From positions 1-7,998 of the forward strand of contig JAGQOI010000523.1 in the NCBI GenBank assembly GCA_020427625.1: a DNA stretch of 7,998 nt, given 5' to 3'. Under the pieces are notes generated by a model. That model did not search any database and had not been told where the DNA came from. It saw only the letters and a program-made list of their open reading frames with translations. Numbering within the stretch: position 1 is the first letter of the stretch; every line of letters starts with the position of its first letter. Made by a program: the position numbers and the translations under genes. The stretch comes from Phycisphaerales bacterium (lineage in GTDB: Bacteria > Planctomycetota > Phycisphaerae > Phycisphaerales > SM1A02). Shown piece after piece: positions 1 to 6,748 of this stretch.

Positions 1-569
1 CCCGCGCTGGGCGCGGGCCCGCGGCCGATGACGGTGCAGAGCTTGCGGAGCCGGTCCAATGCCCGCACGCGGGCCTGCGCGGCGGCGTCGTAGCCGATGT
101 TCAGTCGGGCGGCCTGTTCGGCGAGGGGCACGTCCTCGCTCGTCCAGCGCACGAGGTCGCGGTCCCGCGCCGGCAGGAGCGCGATGGCGCGGGTCACGAG
201 GACGAGTTGCTCGCGCCGCCCGGCGAACGTGCCCGGACCCGTGCGCGACGACGCGACGCCACGCGAGCCGTCGGTCCACGTCAGGCGCAGCACGCGACCG
301 CAGTTCCGCTTCATCGCGAACCAGTGATCCCGGCGGGCCTGAAGGAATCGCCGCGCGATGGTGAACAGCCACCCGAGAAACGTCGCCTCGTCGCGATACT
401 CGAACCCGTCGCGCGACCGCAGCGCCTCCGCGAGCACGCCCTGCGCAAGATCCTCCGGCGTCTCGAACCGAAGGAGCAGCGGACCGGACTCGCGGGCGAA
501 GAACGCGAGCAGGCGCGGCCGGTGGGTCTGGAGCAGGGCATCGAGTTCGCACGGCGCGCGATCGCTCAC
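1..569 (-). CDS. ECF-like RNA polymerase sigma factor (C-terminus cut by window edge)
   Basis: A sigma-70 family factor of the short ECF type, which would direct RNA polymerase to a specific promoter set. 189 codons are visible with no stop, close to the usual full length of about 190. Sigma region 2 covers about residues 12-88: ETPEDLAQGVLAEALR (36-51) matches the usual DLxQExFxRAxR helix, and FLGWLFTIARRFLQARRDH (64-82) matches the region 2.3/2.4 WLxxIARN block. Region 4 covers about 122-178, with AIALLPARDRDLVRW followed by a helix-turn-helix around 148-177. The recognition helix (YDAAAQARVRALDRLRKL) lacks the usual VKSRxxRA core, so promoter specificity may be unusual. The GTG start overlaps the upstream kinase stop in a GTGA tetranucleotide and has a GGAG 8 bases upstream, so translation is probably coupled to the kinase. 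No anti-sigma gene is visible. The family call is firm; the exact ECF group is not known. Confidence 0.85.
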   Translation of the reverse strand, partial: MSDRAPCELDALLQTHRPRLLAFFARESGPLLLRFETPEDLAQGVLAEALRSRDGFEYRDEATFLGWLFTIARRFLQARRDHWFAMKRNCGRVLRLTWTDGSRGVASSRTGPGTFAGRREQLVLVTRAIALLPARDRDLVRWTSEDVPLAEQAARLNIGYDAAAQARVRALDRLRKLCTVIGRGPAPSA

Positions 570-3500
570 GACGGCGGCTCCGTGAACGTGAGCACCAGCC
601 GGAATCCGGTCGTGCCGTCGGTGAACGTCGGCAGCAGTCCCGTCCCCCCGGAGATCCGGAACCGATCCTCCGGACCGCCGTGCGCCCACGATCCGCCCTT
701 CACGTGCTTCTGCCCGCTCGACTCGCTCCAGTCATCCGCGAGCCACTCGCACATGCTGCCCGTCATGTCGTACACACCGATGATCGATCGGTCGATCGGG
801 AAACTCATGACCGGCTCCGCGCCGGGCGTCGGTCGGGTGAAGCACGAACTGAACCAGCGCGGGCGGAACCGGTCGCCGTACGGATAGAACCCGCCGTTCG
901 CGCCGGCGCCGCGCCACTGGGCTTCGGTCGGCAACGCATACACGTGCGGCCGTCCCTCACGCCGCGCCCGGCGCGTCATCCACTCCGCGTACGCCATCGC
1001 ATCGTGCCACGACACGCCGAAGACGGGATGATCGTCCCCGAACTCCGGCAACGCGCGGAACCGGCCGTCCTCGTCCCGCTCCGCGTACAGCCCGCCCTGC
1101 ACGAAGCGGGGCACGAACACGACGTCGTCGGAGGCGTCGATGCGCGCGAGCGTCTCCGGATCGTTCAGGAACTCGAAATACTCCGCGATGGTGACCTCGC
1201 GCTCCATGATCCACACGTCGCCTTCGACCGCCTCGTCCCACGGCGGAACGTACACGTATCCCGGCGGCGTCGTGCCGGTCCGGTGCAGGCGGACGACCGG
1301 CGGCTCGTTCGCCGCCAGCGGCAGCACGGCATCCTCGTACCCCGATCGCCGCACGAGGACGACGTGATGCCCGCGCTCGAGCCGAACACCGTCGAGCGGC
1401 GTGGTGCCGAGGCGCCCGGCCGCGGTGACCGGCATCGACGTCGCCGTGACCCGCACATCGAGACCGGGCGGCAGCGTCAGCGCGCGACGCCCGCGGCCGG
1501 TCCAGGCGACCGCGTCGACCTCGCCGCGCACCGCAAGCGTCCGCCCGTCGCACGGCTCGACGCCGAGTTCGGTCAGGTCGTGCGCGTGCACGTCGAACCT
1601 CACGCCGTCACGCTCGAAGACGAAGGTCCTCGCCTCGCCGTCCGTCCGCGCGACGCCGTACCGGCGCAGATCATCGGCGCTCCGCACGGGGTGCTCGTCG
1701 ATCCGCACGAGTCGATCCAGCCGACGCACGGCACCCGACGACCGTGAGGCGAGGATCGTGTCGCGAACCGGATGCCCGCCGACCTCGAGGAGCAGATCCC
1801 CGACCTCCAGCGGCGGCGCGGCTCGCACGACCTCGAGCACCCAGTCCCCCGGCGCACACGGCCACTCATCCCCGGGCGCCGGGACCGGCACGAGCCGATG
1901 TTCGGTCCCGCCCGGAAGGTCCGACAGCGATTCGAGCCGGAACGAGTACACGTCCGCCCCCGGCGGTTCGGTGATCAGCGTGAAGCCGGAGGCGGTCGCG
2001 GGCGGCTGCCGGTCGCCGGGATCGGCCTGACGCGCCAGGGCGGCGTACGCGGACATGCCGGCGGCGTCGTGTTCGTACAGCGCGGCCATGTACATCGCCA
2101 TGTACAGGCGCGTCCGCAGATCGCGGACGGCCGCGCGATCGGCGTCCAGATCCTCGGCGGCGTCGAGCAGGCCGAGGACGCGATGGTAGGTCCGATGGCG
2201 CTCGTCGCGCCGTCGCGCGGCCTCGTCCTCGAGGCGCTCGATCATCTGGTGATCGGCATCGCTCAGGTACTGCGAAAACACGCTGACTTCGAGCGCGGTC
2301 CGCTCCTTCTCCAGGTCCGCGAAGGCCGCGACGGCCGCGGACTGATCGTCGACCAGCCTCGCCGCTTCGGCCATCGCGTGATCGCGCCGGTCCTCCCGGT
2401 CCCGGCGCGCCGCCATCGCCTGAACGACGAGCAACCCGATCACGCACGTCATCGCGAGACCCGCCACGATCACGCCGGTCGCCAGCGCCGGACGACGCCG
2501 CGCGAACTGGCGCAGGCGATGCACGCCCGACGGCGGACGGGCGGCGATCGGGCGGAACTCGAGCAGCGCCCGCAGATCGGCGGCGAATGCGTCCGCGCTC
2601 GCGTACCGACGACTCGGGTCCTTCTCCATCGCCTTGAGGATCACCGTCTCCAGGTCCTTCGAGATCGCGCGATTGATCGCCCGCGGCAGCGGCGGCGTGC
2701 GGGCGATGATGTCGCCGAGCATCTGCTCGACCGTGCCCGACTCGAACGGCGTCCGGCCGGTGACGCACTCGTACAACAGCACGCCGAGCGAGTACACGTC
2801 GACGCGCCCGTCGACCTCGGTGCCGCGCCCGATCTGCTCGGGTGCGATGTACGCGGGCGAACCGACGAACGACTGCGTGAGCGTCGCCGCGGCGGACGTG
2901 AGGTCCCGCGCCACGCCGAAGTCCAGCAGGAGCGGGCGTCCGTCCGTCGTGATCCGCACGTTCGACGGCTTCACGTCACGATGCACGACGCCGTTGCGAT
3001 GGGCATAGGCGAGCGCGTCGGCGAGTTGCGCGACCCACGCGAGCGGCGTCGCCGCCGGGAGGTGCTCGCCGCGCGCCGCCGCGGCGTCGAGGATCTCGTC
3101 GAGTCCCTCGCCCTCGACGAGTTCCATCGCGATGTAGCGCACGCCTCGCGCCATGCCGACGGAATGGACGCTCACGAGGTTCGGATGCCGCAGGCGGGCG
3201 ATCGCCTTCGCCTCGCGCTCGAACCGCGTCGCCGCCGTGGGCGAACGGGCGATCTCCGGCCGGATGACCTTCAGCGCCACGAGCCGGTCGAGCGACCGCT
3301 GGCGGGCGAGATGCACGATGCCCATCCCCCCCTCACCGAGCACCTCCAGCAGTTCGAAGTCGTCGAGGACGCGCGGGTCGTCCGATCGAGCGCCGTCCGA
3401 CATCCGCGACGACGACGCACTCGCGCCGGCCGTCACCGACCGGTGCAGCGCCTCGATGAGCGCCCGCAGTTCCGGATCGTTGACGGCGTGCCGCCGACAG

Positions 3501-3613
3501 AACGCCTCCGGCGACTCGATGACGCCCCGGCAGGCCGCGTCGAGGTACCGATCGTAGAGGTCCTCCGTCCCTTCCTCGCGCGGCGTCGGTGTGCCCCTCG
3601 GGTGCGGTTCCAT
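566..3613 (-). CDS. Transmembrane Hanks-type serine/threonine kinase with PEGA-like, PDZ-like and SUMF1/FGE-like sensor region
   Basis: Phosphorylates serine/threonine on protein targets; the adjacent sigma factor is the obvious candidate. It has 1015 residues. The kinase domain (about 86-353) has every key element: GEGGMGIV loop (93-100), VALK lysine K115, helix-C E134, HRDVKPSN (211-218, catalytic D213), DFG (231-233), GSPAYIAPEQ (251-260) and DVYSLGVLLYE (272-282). One membrane helix lies at about 375-399, then a charged, probably coiled-coil stretch (400-475). By topology, 400-1015 should be outside the cytoplasm. This part holds a PEGA-like start (ITEPPGADVY, about 547), a PDZ-like stretch (about 600-680, GDLLLEVGGHPV and ADDLRRYG), a second PEGA-like unit (718-777, GTTPLDGVRLERGHHVVLVRRSGYE) and a SUMF1/FGE fold (about 784-1010, with HPVFGVSWHDAMAYAEWM, LPTEAQW, TGSMCEWLADDW, VKGGSW and TTGFRLV). 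The FGE catalytic cysteine pair before GFR is absent, so a binding role is more likely than formylglycine synthesis. The open frame extends upstream to 3868, but ATG 3613 is chosen because the first 60 residues then match the short helical leader (DLYDRYLDAACRG...PELRALIEAL) usual in planctomycete kinases. The ribosome site before it is weak (ACAGGG touching the ATG). Confidence 0.9.
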   Translation of the reverse strand: MEPHPRGTPTPREEGTEDLYDRYLDAACRGVIESPEAFCRRHAVNDPELRALIEALHRSVTAGASASSSRMSDGARSDDPRVLDDFELLEVLGEGGMGIVHLARQRSLDRLVALKVIRPEIARSPTAATRFEREAKAIARLRHPNLVSVHSVGMARGVRYIAMELVEGEGLDEILDAAAARGEHLPAATPLAWVAQLADALAYAHRNGVVHRDVKPSNVRITTDGRPLLLDFGVARDLTSAAATLTQSFVGSPAYIAPEQIGRGTEVDGRVDVYSLGVLLYECVTGRTPFESGTVEQMLGDIIARTPPLPRAINRAISKDLETVILKAMEKDPSRRYASADAFAADLRALLEFRPIAARPPSGVHRLRQFARRRPALATGVIVAGLAMTCVIGLLVVQAMAARRDREDRRDHAMAEAARLVDDQSAAVAAFADLEKERTALEVSVFSQYLSDADHQMIERLEDEAARRRDERHRTYHRVLGLLDAAEDLDADRAAVRDLRTRLYMAMYMAALYEHDAAGMSAYAALARQADPGDRQPPATASGFTLITEPPGADVYSFRLESLSDLPGGTEHRLVPVPAPGDEWPCAPGDWVLEVVRAAPPLEVGDLLLEVGGHPVRDTILASRSSGAVRRLDRLVRIDEHPVRSADDLRRYGVARTDGEARTFVFERDGVRFDVHAHDLTELGVEPCDGRTLAVRGEVDAVAWTGRGRRALTLPPGLDVRVTATSMPVTAAGRLGTTPLDGVRLERGHHVVLVRRSGYEDAVLPLAANEPPVVRLHRTGTTPPGYVYVPPWDEAVEGDVWIMEREVTIAEYFEFLNDPETLARIDASDDVVFVPRFVQGGLYAERDEDGRFRALPEFGDDHPVFGVSWHDAMAYAEWMTRRARREGRPHVYALPTEAQWRGAGANGGFYPYGDRFRPRWFSSCFTRPTPGAEPVMSFPIDRSIIGVYDMTGSMCEWLADDWSESSGQKHVKGGSWAHGGPEDRFRISGGTGLLPTFTDGTTGFRLVLTFTEPPS
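578..581 (-). promoter_or_regulatory. Ribosome binding site for the sigma factor gene
   Basis: GGAG on the minus strand lies 8 bases before the GTG at 569. It sits inside the last kinase codons (the glutamate-proline stretch before the stop). This supports the GTG start and the GTGA overlap with the kinase stop. Confidence 0.5.
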
Positions 3614-3932
3614 CCCTGTACCGTACCTGCGCACCGGCGACCGTTGAAGCACAATGCGCCCGCGAGCGGCCGCGACGCGGCGCACGCAAAGTCGATGGTT
3701 CGATAAGAAATGCCTTGACGCATCGCCGTTCGTGAGCGACGTTGGGAGTACATCTCTTCGAGGCGCGCCGTGGCACGCCTCCCGTTTCCGTTCGCGACAA
3801 CTCATGTTCATCCGGGCGCCCCCGATTCCGATTCCGGCGCCGGCCCGGCGTTCACACGCCCGCCGCACCGCCGATCGATGCGGCGCCGGCCCGTCCGTCG
3901 GTCAGCTCCGACGGTTCCGAAAGGACACGACC
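3614..3932. other. Divergent intergenic spacer between kinase and LVIVD-protein genes
   Basis: This 319-base stretch separates two divergent genes and must hold both promoters. The frame of the kinase stays open back to 3868, but the translated extension is arginine-rich and resembles no domain. A locally AT-richer patch lies at 3686-3720 and includes TTGACG (3715-3720, plus strand), a good -35 match, but no acceptable -10 hexamer follows at 16-19 bases. A 10-base palindrome CCGGCGCCGG lies at 3834-3843. I see no RNA gene, terminator or convincing operator. Confidence 0.5.
3920..3925 (+). promoter_or_regulatory. Ribosome binding site fixing the start of the LVIVD-repeat protein
   Basis: AAAGGA ends 7 bases before ATG 3933. 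This is the strongest Shine-Dalgarno match on the plus strand here. It places the start just before a signal peptide rather than at the far upstream ATG (3654) of the same open frame. Confidence 0.7.
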
Positions 3933-5981
3933 ATGCTGTACGCACGCTCTCCTTCCGGCGCGACCGCACGCGTCGCCGCCGCCCTGATCGTCGCGGCGAC
4001 GGGCCTCATCGAACCGGCACGCGCCAACGCGACGACGCACGACTGCGCTCCGGATCCCCTCGGGTTCATCGGCGGTCACGCGCGCGACATCAGGATCGTC
4101 GGAGACGTTGCGTACATCGGCAACGGCTTCGGCGGGCTCGAGCTCGTCGACATCAGCGCGCCACGAAGCCCCCGCTTTCTCGGCTCCATCGACACGCCCG
4201 GGCACGCGGACAACCTGACGATCGCCGATGGGATCGCGTTCGTCGCGACGGGCGCGGACGGATTGTTCATCATCGACGTCCGTGACCCGGAATCGCCGGC
4301 CCTCCTCGGTTCGATCGCCGTGCCCGGCAACGTCCAGGCCGTCGCGATCTCGGGCGATCACGCCTTCATCGCGACGACGGAGGGACTGGCCGTCATCGAT
4401 GTCGCCGACCCGGCGTCGCCGCGTCTCATCAGCATGCTTGCGATCGCGAGCACCGCGCGCGACGTCGCGGTCGTGGGCGAACTCGCCTACGTCGTCGCCG
4501 ACAGCGCCGGACTGCTCGTCGTCGACATCAGCGATCCGGCCACGCCGGCCGTCGTCGGGTCGCATCCCGGGCGGGGCGGCGCTCGTCGGGTCACGGTCGC
4601 CGATTCGGTTGCGTACGTCAGCACGCACCACCCGGCCGACAACGGCGTCGACCTCGTCGACGTCAGCGACGCGACCACGCCCGAGTTGCTCGGCTCGATC
4701 ACCCTCGCCGCGCGGCCGTACGAGGTCGTCGTCCGCGACGGTCTCGCCTACGTCGCCAACGATCTCCAGGGCGGACTCGTCGTCCTTGACGTCACCGACG
4801 CACGTCGACCGGTCCTCGTGGGTTCCGTGCTGACGCCGGACTACGCCTACGGCGTCGCGCTGCGCGACGACCTCGCCTTCGTCGCCGATCATCTCGCCGG
4901 CCTTCAGGTCATCGACATCGGCGCGCCCGCGGCACCGGTCATCGTCGCATCGCTGCCCGCTCCCGTCGGCGCCAGCGATGTCGTCGTACACGACGGCCGC
5001 GCCGTCGTCGCCGACCGCTACGCGTCGCAACTCCTCATCTACGATCTCGACGCCCGCGGCCGGCCGGCCCTCGTGGGCGGCGTCGCGATGACGACGGGGC
5101 TGTCCCAGGCCCTCACGATCGTCGCCGACCATGCGTTCGTCGTGGGCTCCGACCTCGGCGTCGTGGATCTGACGAATCCGGCCGCGCCGGTCATCGTCGC
5201 CACCGACGGCCTGAGCGGTTCCGGCATCGCGGCCCGGAATGACGTCCTCTACATCGCCTCGGGCAACGGACTGCGCCTGATCGACATCAGCGATCCCTCG
5301 ATGCCCGTGCCGATCGGCCTCGTCGACGCGACCGGTTCGAGCCGCGACGTCGCCGTCGTCGACACGCTCGCGCTCGTCACCGACACCGAGGCCGGTCTGC
5401 TCGTCTACGACATCCACAACGCCCGGCAGCCGGTCCTGATCGGGACCGTCGACGTGCCGGGAACCGTCGGACGACTCGCGGTGCATGGCTCGATCGTCGC
5501 CGTCGCCGCCGGCGCCGCCGGCCTTCAGATCGTCGACGTCGCCGATCCGACGCACCCCGTCGTCGTCGGCGCCGTGCCGACGCAGACGCCCTGCGAGGAC
5601 GCCTCGATCACCGGACCGATCGCCCTCGTCGCGACGTTCGACCGCCTCCTCGTGGTCGACGTCTCGGACCCGACCCGTCCGATCATCGTCGGCGAGGCGG
5701 CCGTCACCGAGAGCCTCGTCGCCGTCACCGCCATGAACGGACTCGCCCTGCTCGCGGCGACCGACCTCGGTCTCGTCATCGTCGACCTCGCCTCCTGCCT
5801 GATCGGACGCGACTGCACGGGCGACGTGACGGCCGACGGCGTCGTCGACGGCGCCGACCTTCGGGCGCTGCTGGCGGCCTGGGGAGCGTGCCCGGACTGC
5901 GACGCCGATCTCGACCGCGACGGCGACGTCGATGCCGCGGATCTCGCCGTTCTCCTCGGCGCCTGGGGCGATTGTCCATGA
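3933..5981 (+). CDS. Exported LVIVD-repeat (beta-propeller) protein with dockerin-like C-terminal tail
   Basis: A secreted protein of 682 residues. The molecular role is unknown; LVIVD-repeat proteins are predicted beta-propellers, generally at or outside the cell surface. Residues 1-33 form a signal peptide: short basic start, hydrophobic AAALIVAATGL, and an ARA/ANA cleavage site near 31-33. Residues 50-626 are 14 repeats of about 39-45 residues, each built as (RDVAV.GDLAYVA...GLxVVDVSDPxxPxLVGS...PG). A dockerin-like double EF-hand loop ends the protein (628-682), with cysteines at 628, 653, 656 and 681. Further cysteines lie at 38, 554 and 622. The start is set by an AAAGGA site 7 bases upstream. 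The kinase gene is divergent. The nitroreductase gene lies 129 bases downstream on the same strand, but nothing shows co-transcription. No catalytic motif is seen, so scaffold or binding functions are as likely as enzymatic ones. Confidence 0.88.
   Translation: MLYARSPSGATARVAAALIVAATGLIEPARANATTHDCAPDPLGFIGGHARDIRIVGDVAYIGNGFGGLELVDISAPRSPRFLGSIDTPGHADNLTIADGIAFVATGADGLFIIDVRDPESPALLGSIAVPGNVQAVAISGDHAFIATTEGLAVIDVADPASPRLISMLAIASTARDVAVVGELAYVVADSAGLLVVDISDPATPAVVGSHPGRGGARRVTVADSVAYVSTHHPADNGVDLVDVSDATTPELLGSITLAARPYEVVVRDGLAYVANDLQGGLVVLDVTDARRPVLVGSVLTPDYAYGVALRDDLAFVADHLAGLQVIDIGAPAAPVIVASLPAPVGASDVVVHDGRAVVADRYASQLLIYDLDARGRPALVGGVAMTTGLSQALTIVADHAFVVGSDLGVVDLTNPAAPVIVATDGLSGSGIAARNDVLYIASGNGLRLIDISDPSMPVPIGLVDATGSSRDVAVVDTLALVTDTEAGLLVYDIHNARQPVLIGTVDVPGTVGRLAVHGSIVAVAAGAAGLQIVDVADPTHPVVVGAVPTQTPCEDASITGPIALVATFDRLLVVDVSDPTRPIIVGEAAVTESLVAVTAMNGLALLAATDLGLVIVDLASCLIGRDCTGDVTADGVVDGADLRALLAAWGACPDCDADLDRDGDVDAADLAVLLGAWGDCP
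4080..5798 (+). repeat. Fourteen tandem LVIVD-type protein repeats
   Basis: Repeat starts in the protein fall at about residues 50, 92, 134, 175, 217, 262, 305, 347, 391, 430, 470, 512, 554 and 595. Each has a strand ending in AYVA or AFVA, a GLxVVDV strand, a DPxxP turn and a LVGS strand. The repeats are divergent at DNA level, so this is an old protein duplication and not a recent DNA tandem repeat. The fourteenth stops after LVIVDL and lacks the DPxxPxLVGS half. Confidence 0.85.
5814..5978 (+). other. Dockerin-like double calcium-loop tail (protein domain)
   Basis: This encodes residues 628-682 of the LVIVD protein. Loop 1 has D631, T633, D635, D639 and D642. Loop 2 has D659, D661, D663, D665, D667 and D670, a complete EF-hand ligand set. 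Each is followed by a helix ending in AWG (LRALLAAWG, LAVLLGAWG), and cysteines flank both units. Such tails recur on many exported proteins in Phycisphaerae-type planctomycetes. A sorting or attachment role is inferred; no cohesin partner is in the window. Confidence 0.8.
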
Positions 5982-6110
5982 CGTGATCGCGGATACGGTC
6001 CACGAGTGCACGCCACGTCGCGCCGAACCTCGCCCGCACCGGCGGCTCGGTGTATCGTGCGTCCCGCGGTCGTCGCCTCCTCACCACCGATCATCACGAG
6101 ACCCCTCCCC

Positions 6111-6719
6111 ATGGACACGTTCGACGCCATCGCCGGCCGCCGCGCGATCAAGCACTTCGACCCCGACCACACGATGCCCGAGGCCGATCTTCGCCGCCTG
6201 ATCGAGGCCGCGATGCTGTCGCCGACGTCGTTCAACATCCAGCACTGGCGGTTCGTGGTGGTGCGCGATCCCGACCTTCGTCGGGAGATCCGCGCGCTGG
6301 GCAACGACCAGGCGCAGATGACCGACGCCTCGGTGCTCATCGTGATGACGGCCGACGTCGACGCGTGGAGGAAGTCCCCGGAGCGCTACTGGCGCAACGC
6401 GCCGAAGGCGGTCTCGGATCTGCTCGTGGGCTGGATGGGTCCGTTCCACGACGGTCGCCCGCAACTTCAGCGCGACGAGGCGATGCGTTCGATCGGGATG
6501 GCGATGCAGACCCTCATGCTCGCCGCGACCTCGATGGGCTACGCCTCCTGCCCGATGATCGGTTTCGATCACGACGCCGTCGCCGAACGCCTCAACCTCC
6601 CACCGGACCACTGCATCGGTCCGATGGTCGCCATCGGCAGGGGCATCAAGGACTCCTGGCCCAAGCCGGGACAACTTCCCTACGCCGAGGTCGTCGTCGA
6701 GAACCGATTCCCGACCTGA
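6111..6719 (+). CDS. Nitroreductase-family FMN flavoprotein
   Basis: A 202-residue cytoplasmic oxidoreductase of the FMN-dependent nitroreductase family, which uses NAD(P)H to reduce nitro compounds, quinones or similar acceptors; the natural substrate cannot be read from the sequence. Visible family signatures are the N-terminal GRRAIKHFD (9-17; arginines contact FMN phosphate), SPTSFNIQHWRFVVV (37-51; the SPSSxNxQPW flavin-binding block), GMAMQTLMLAATSMGYASCPMIGFD (129-153; the long helix and turn over the isoalloxazine) and the late VAIGRG (173-178). Length is normal for the family. ATG 6111 is chosen because family homology begins at once (MDTFDAIAGRRAIKHFD); the open frame runs back to 6006, but that extension is proline- and arginine-rich. 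The ribosome site is weak. The stop lies 13 bases from the stop of the convergent gene. No signal peptide or membrane segment is seen. Confidence 0.88.
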   Translation: MDTFDAIAGRRAIKHFDPDHTMPEADLRRLIEAAMLSPTSFNIQHWRFVVVRDPDLRREIRALGNDQAQMTDASVLIVMTADVDAWRKSPERYWRNAPKAVSDLLVGWMGPFHDGRPQLQRDEAMRSIGMAMQTLMLAATSMGYASCPMIGFDHDAVAERLNLPPDHCIGPMVAIGRGIKDSWPKPGQLPYAEVVVENRFPT

Positions 6720-6724
6720 ACGCC

Positions 6725-6748
6725 CGCGACGATCAGGTGATCGTCGCG
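6725..6748. terminator. Possible bidirectional hairpin at convergent gene ends
   Basis: A perfect inverted repeat with 11-base arms (CGCGACGATCA at 6725-6735 and TGATCGTCGCG at 6738-6748) separated by GG. As RNA it would fold as a stem of about 9 bp with a small loop from either strand. It begins 5 bases after the nitroreductase stop and contains the last codons and TGA of the opposing gene. No T-run follows on either strand, so a classic intrinsic terminator is not proven. Confidence 0.5.

Noticed and set aside
784..1264. Active formylglycine-generating enzyme in the kinase C-terminus
   Set aside because: The fold signatures are present, but the catalytic cysteine pair before the final GFR is missing.
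1772..3706. 644-codon plus-strand open frame antisense to the kinase
   Set aside because: Arginine/histidine-rich composition with no recognisable domain, lying over a clear kinase gene; long antisense frames are normal at about 70% GC.
3715..3743. TTGACG as a -35 element for the LVIVD gene
   Set aside because: No -10-like hexamer at 16-19 bases; the bases there are GC-rich. Noted only within the spacer description.
3614..3868. 85-codon N-terminal extension of the kinase
   Set aside because: The extension is arginine-rich without a domain; the typical planctomycete kinase leader begins just after ATG 3613, and the extension would fill most of the divergent promoter region.
3852..6011. 719-codon minus-strand open frame antisense to the LVIVD-repeat gene
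   Set aside because: It is the mirror of the GAC/GTC-rich repeat codons (aspartate- and arginine-rich repeats such as DVDDEQS), not an independent protein. The plus strand has the signal peptide, ribosome site and known repeats.
6023..6050. Imperfect stem (CCGA...CGCC / GGCG...TCGG) downstream of the LVIVD gene as a terminator
   Set aside because: Two 4-bp helices separated by an internal loop, no T-run; expected by chance at this GC content.
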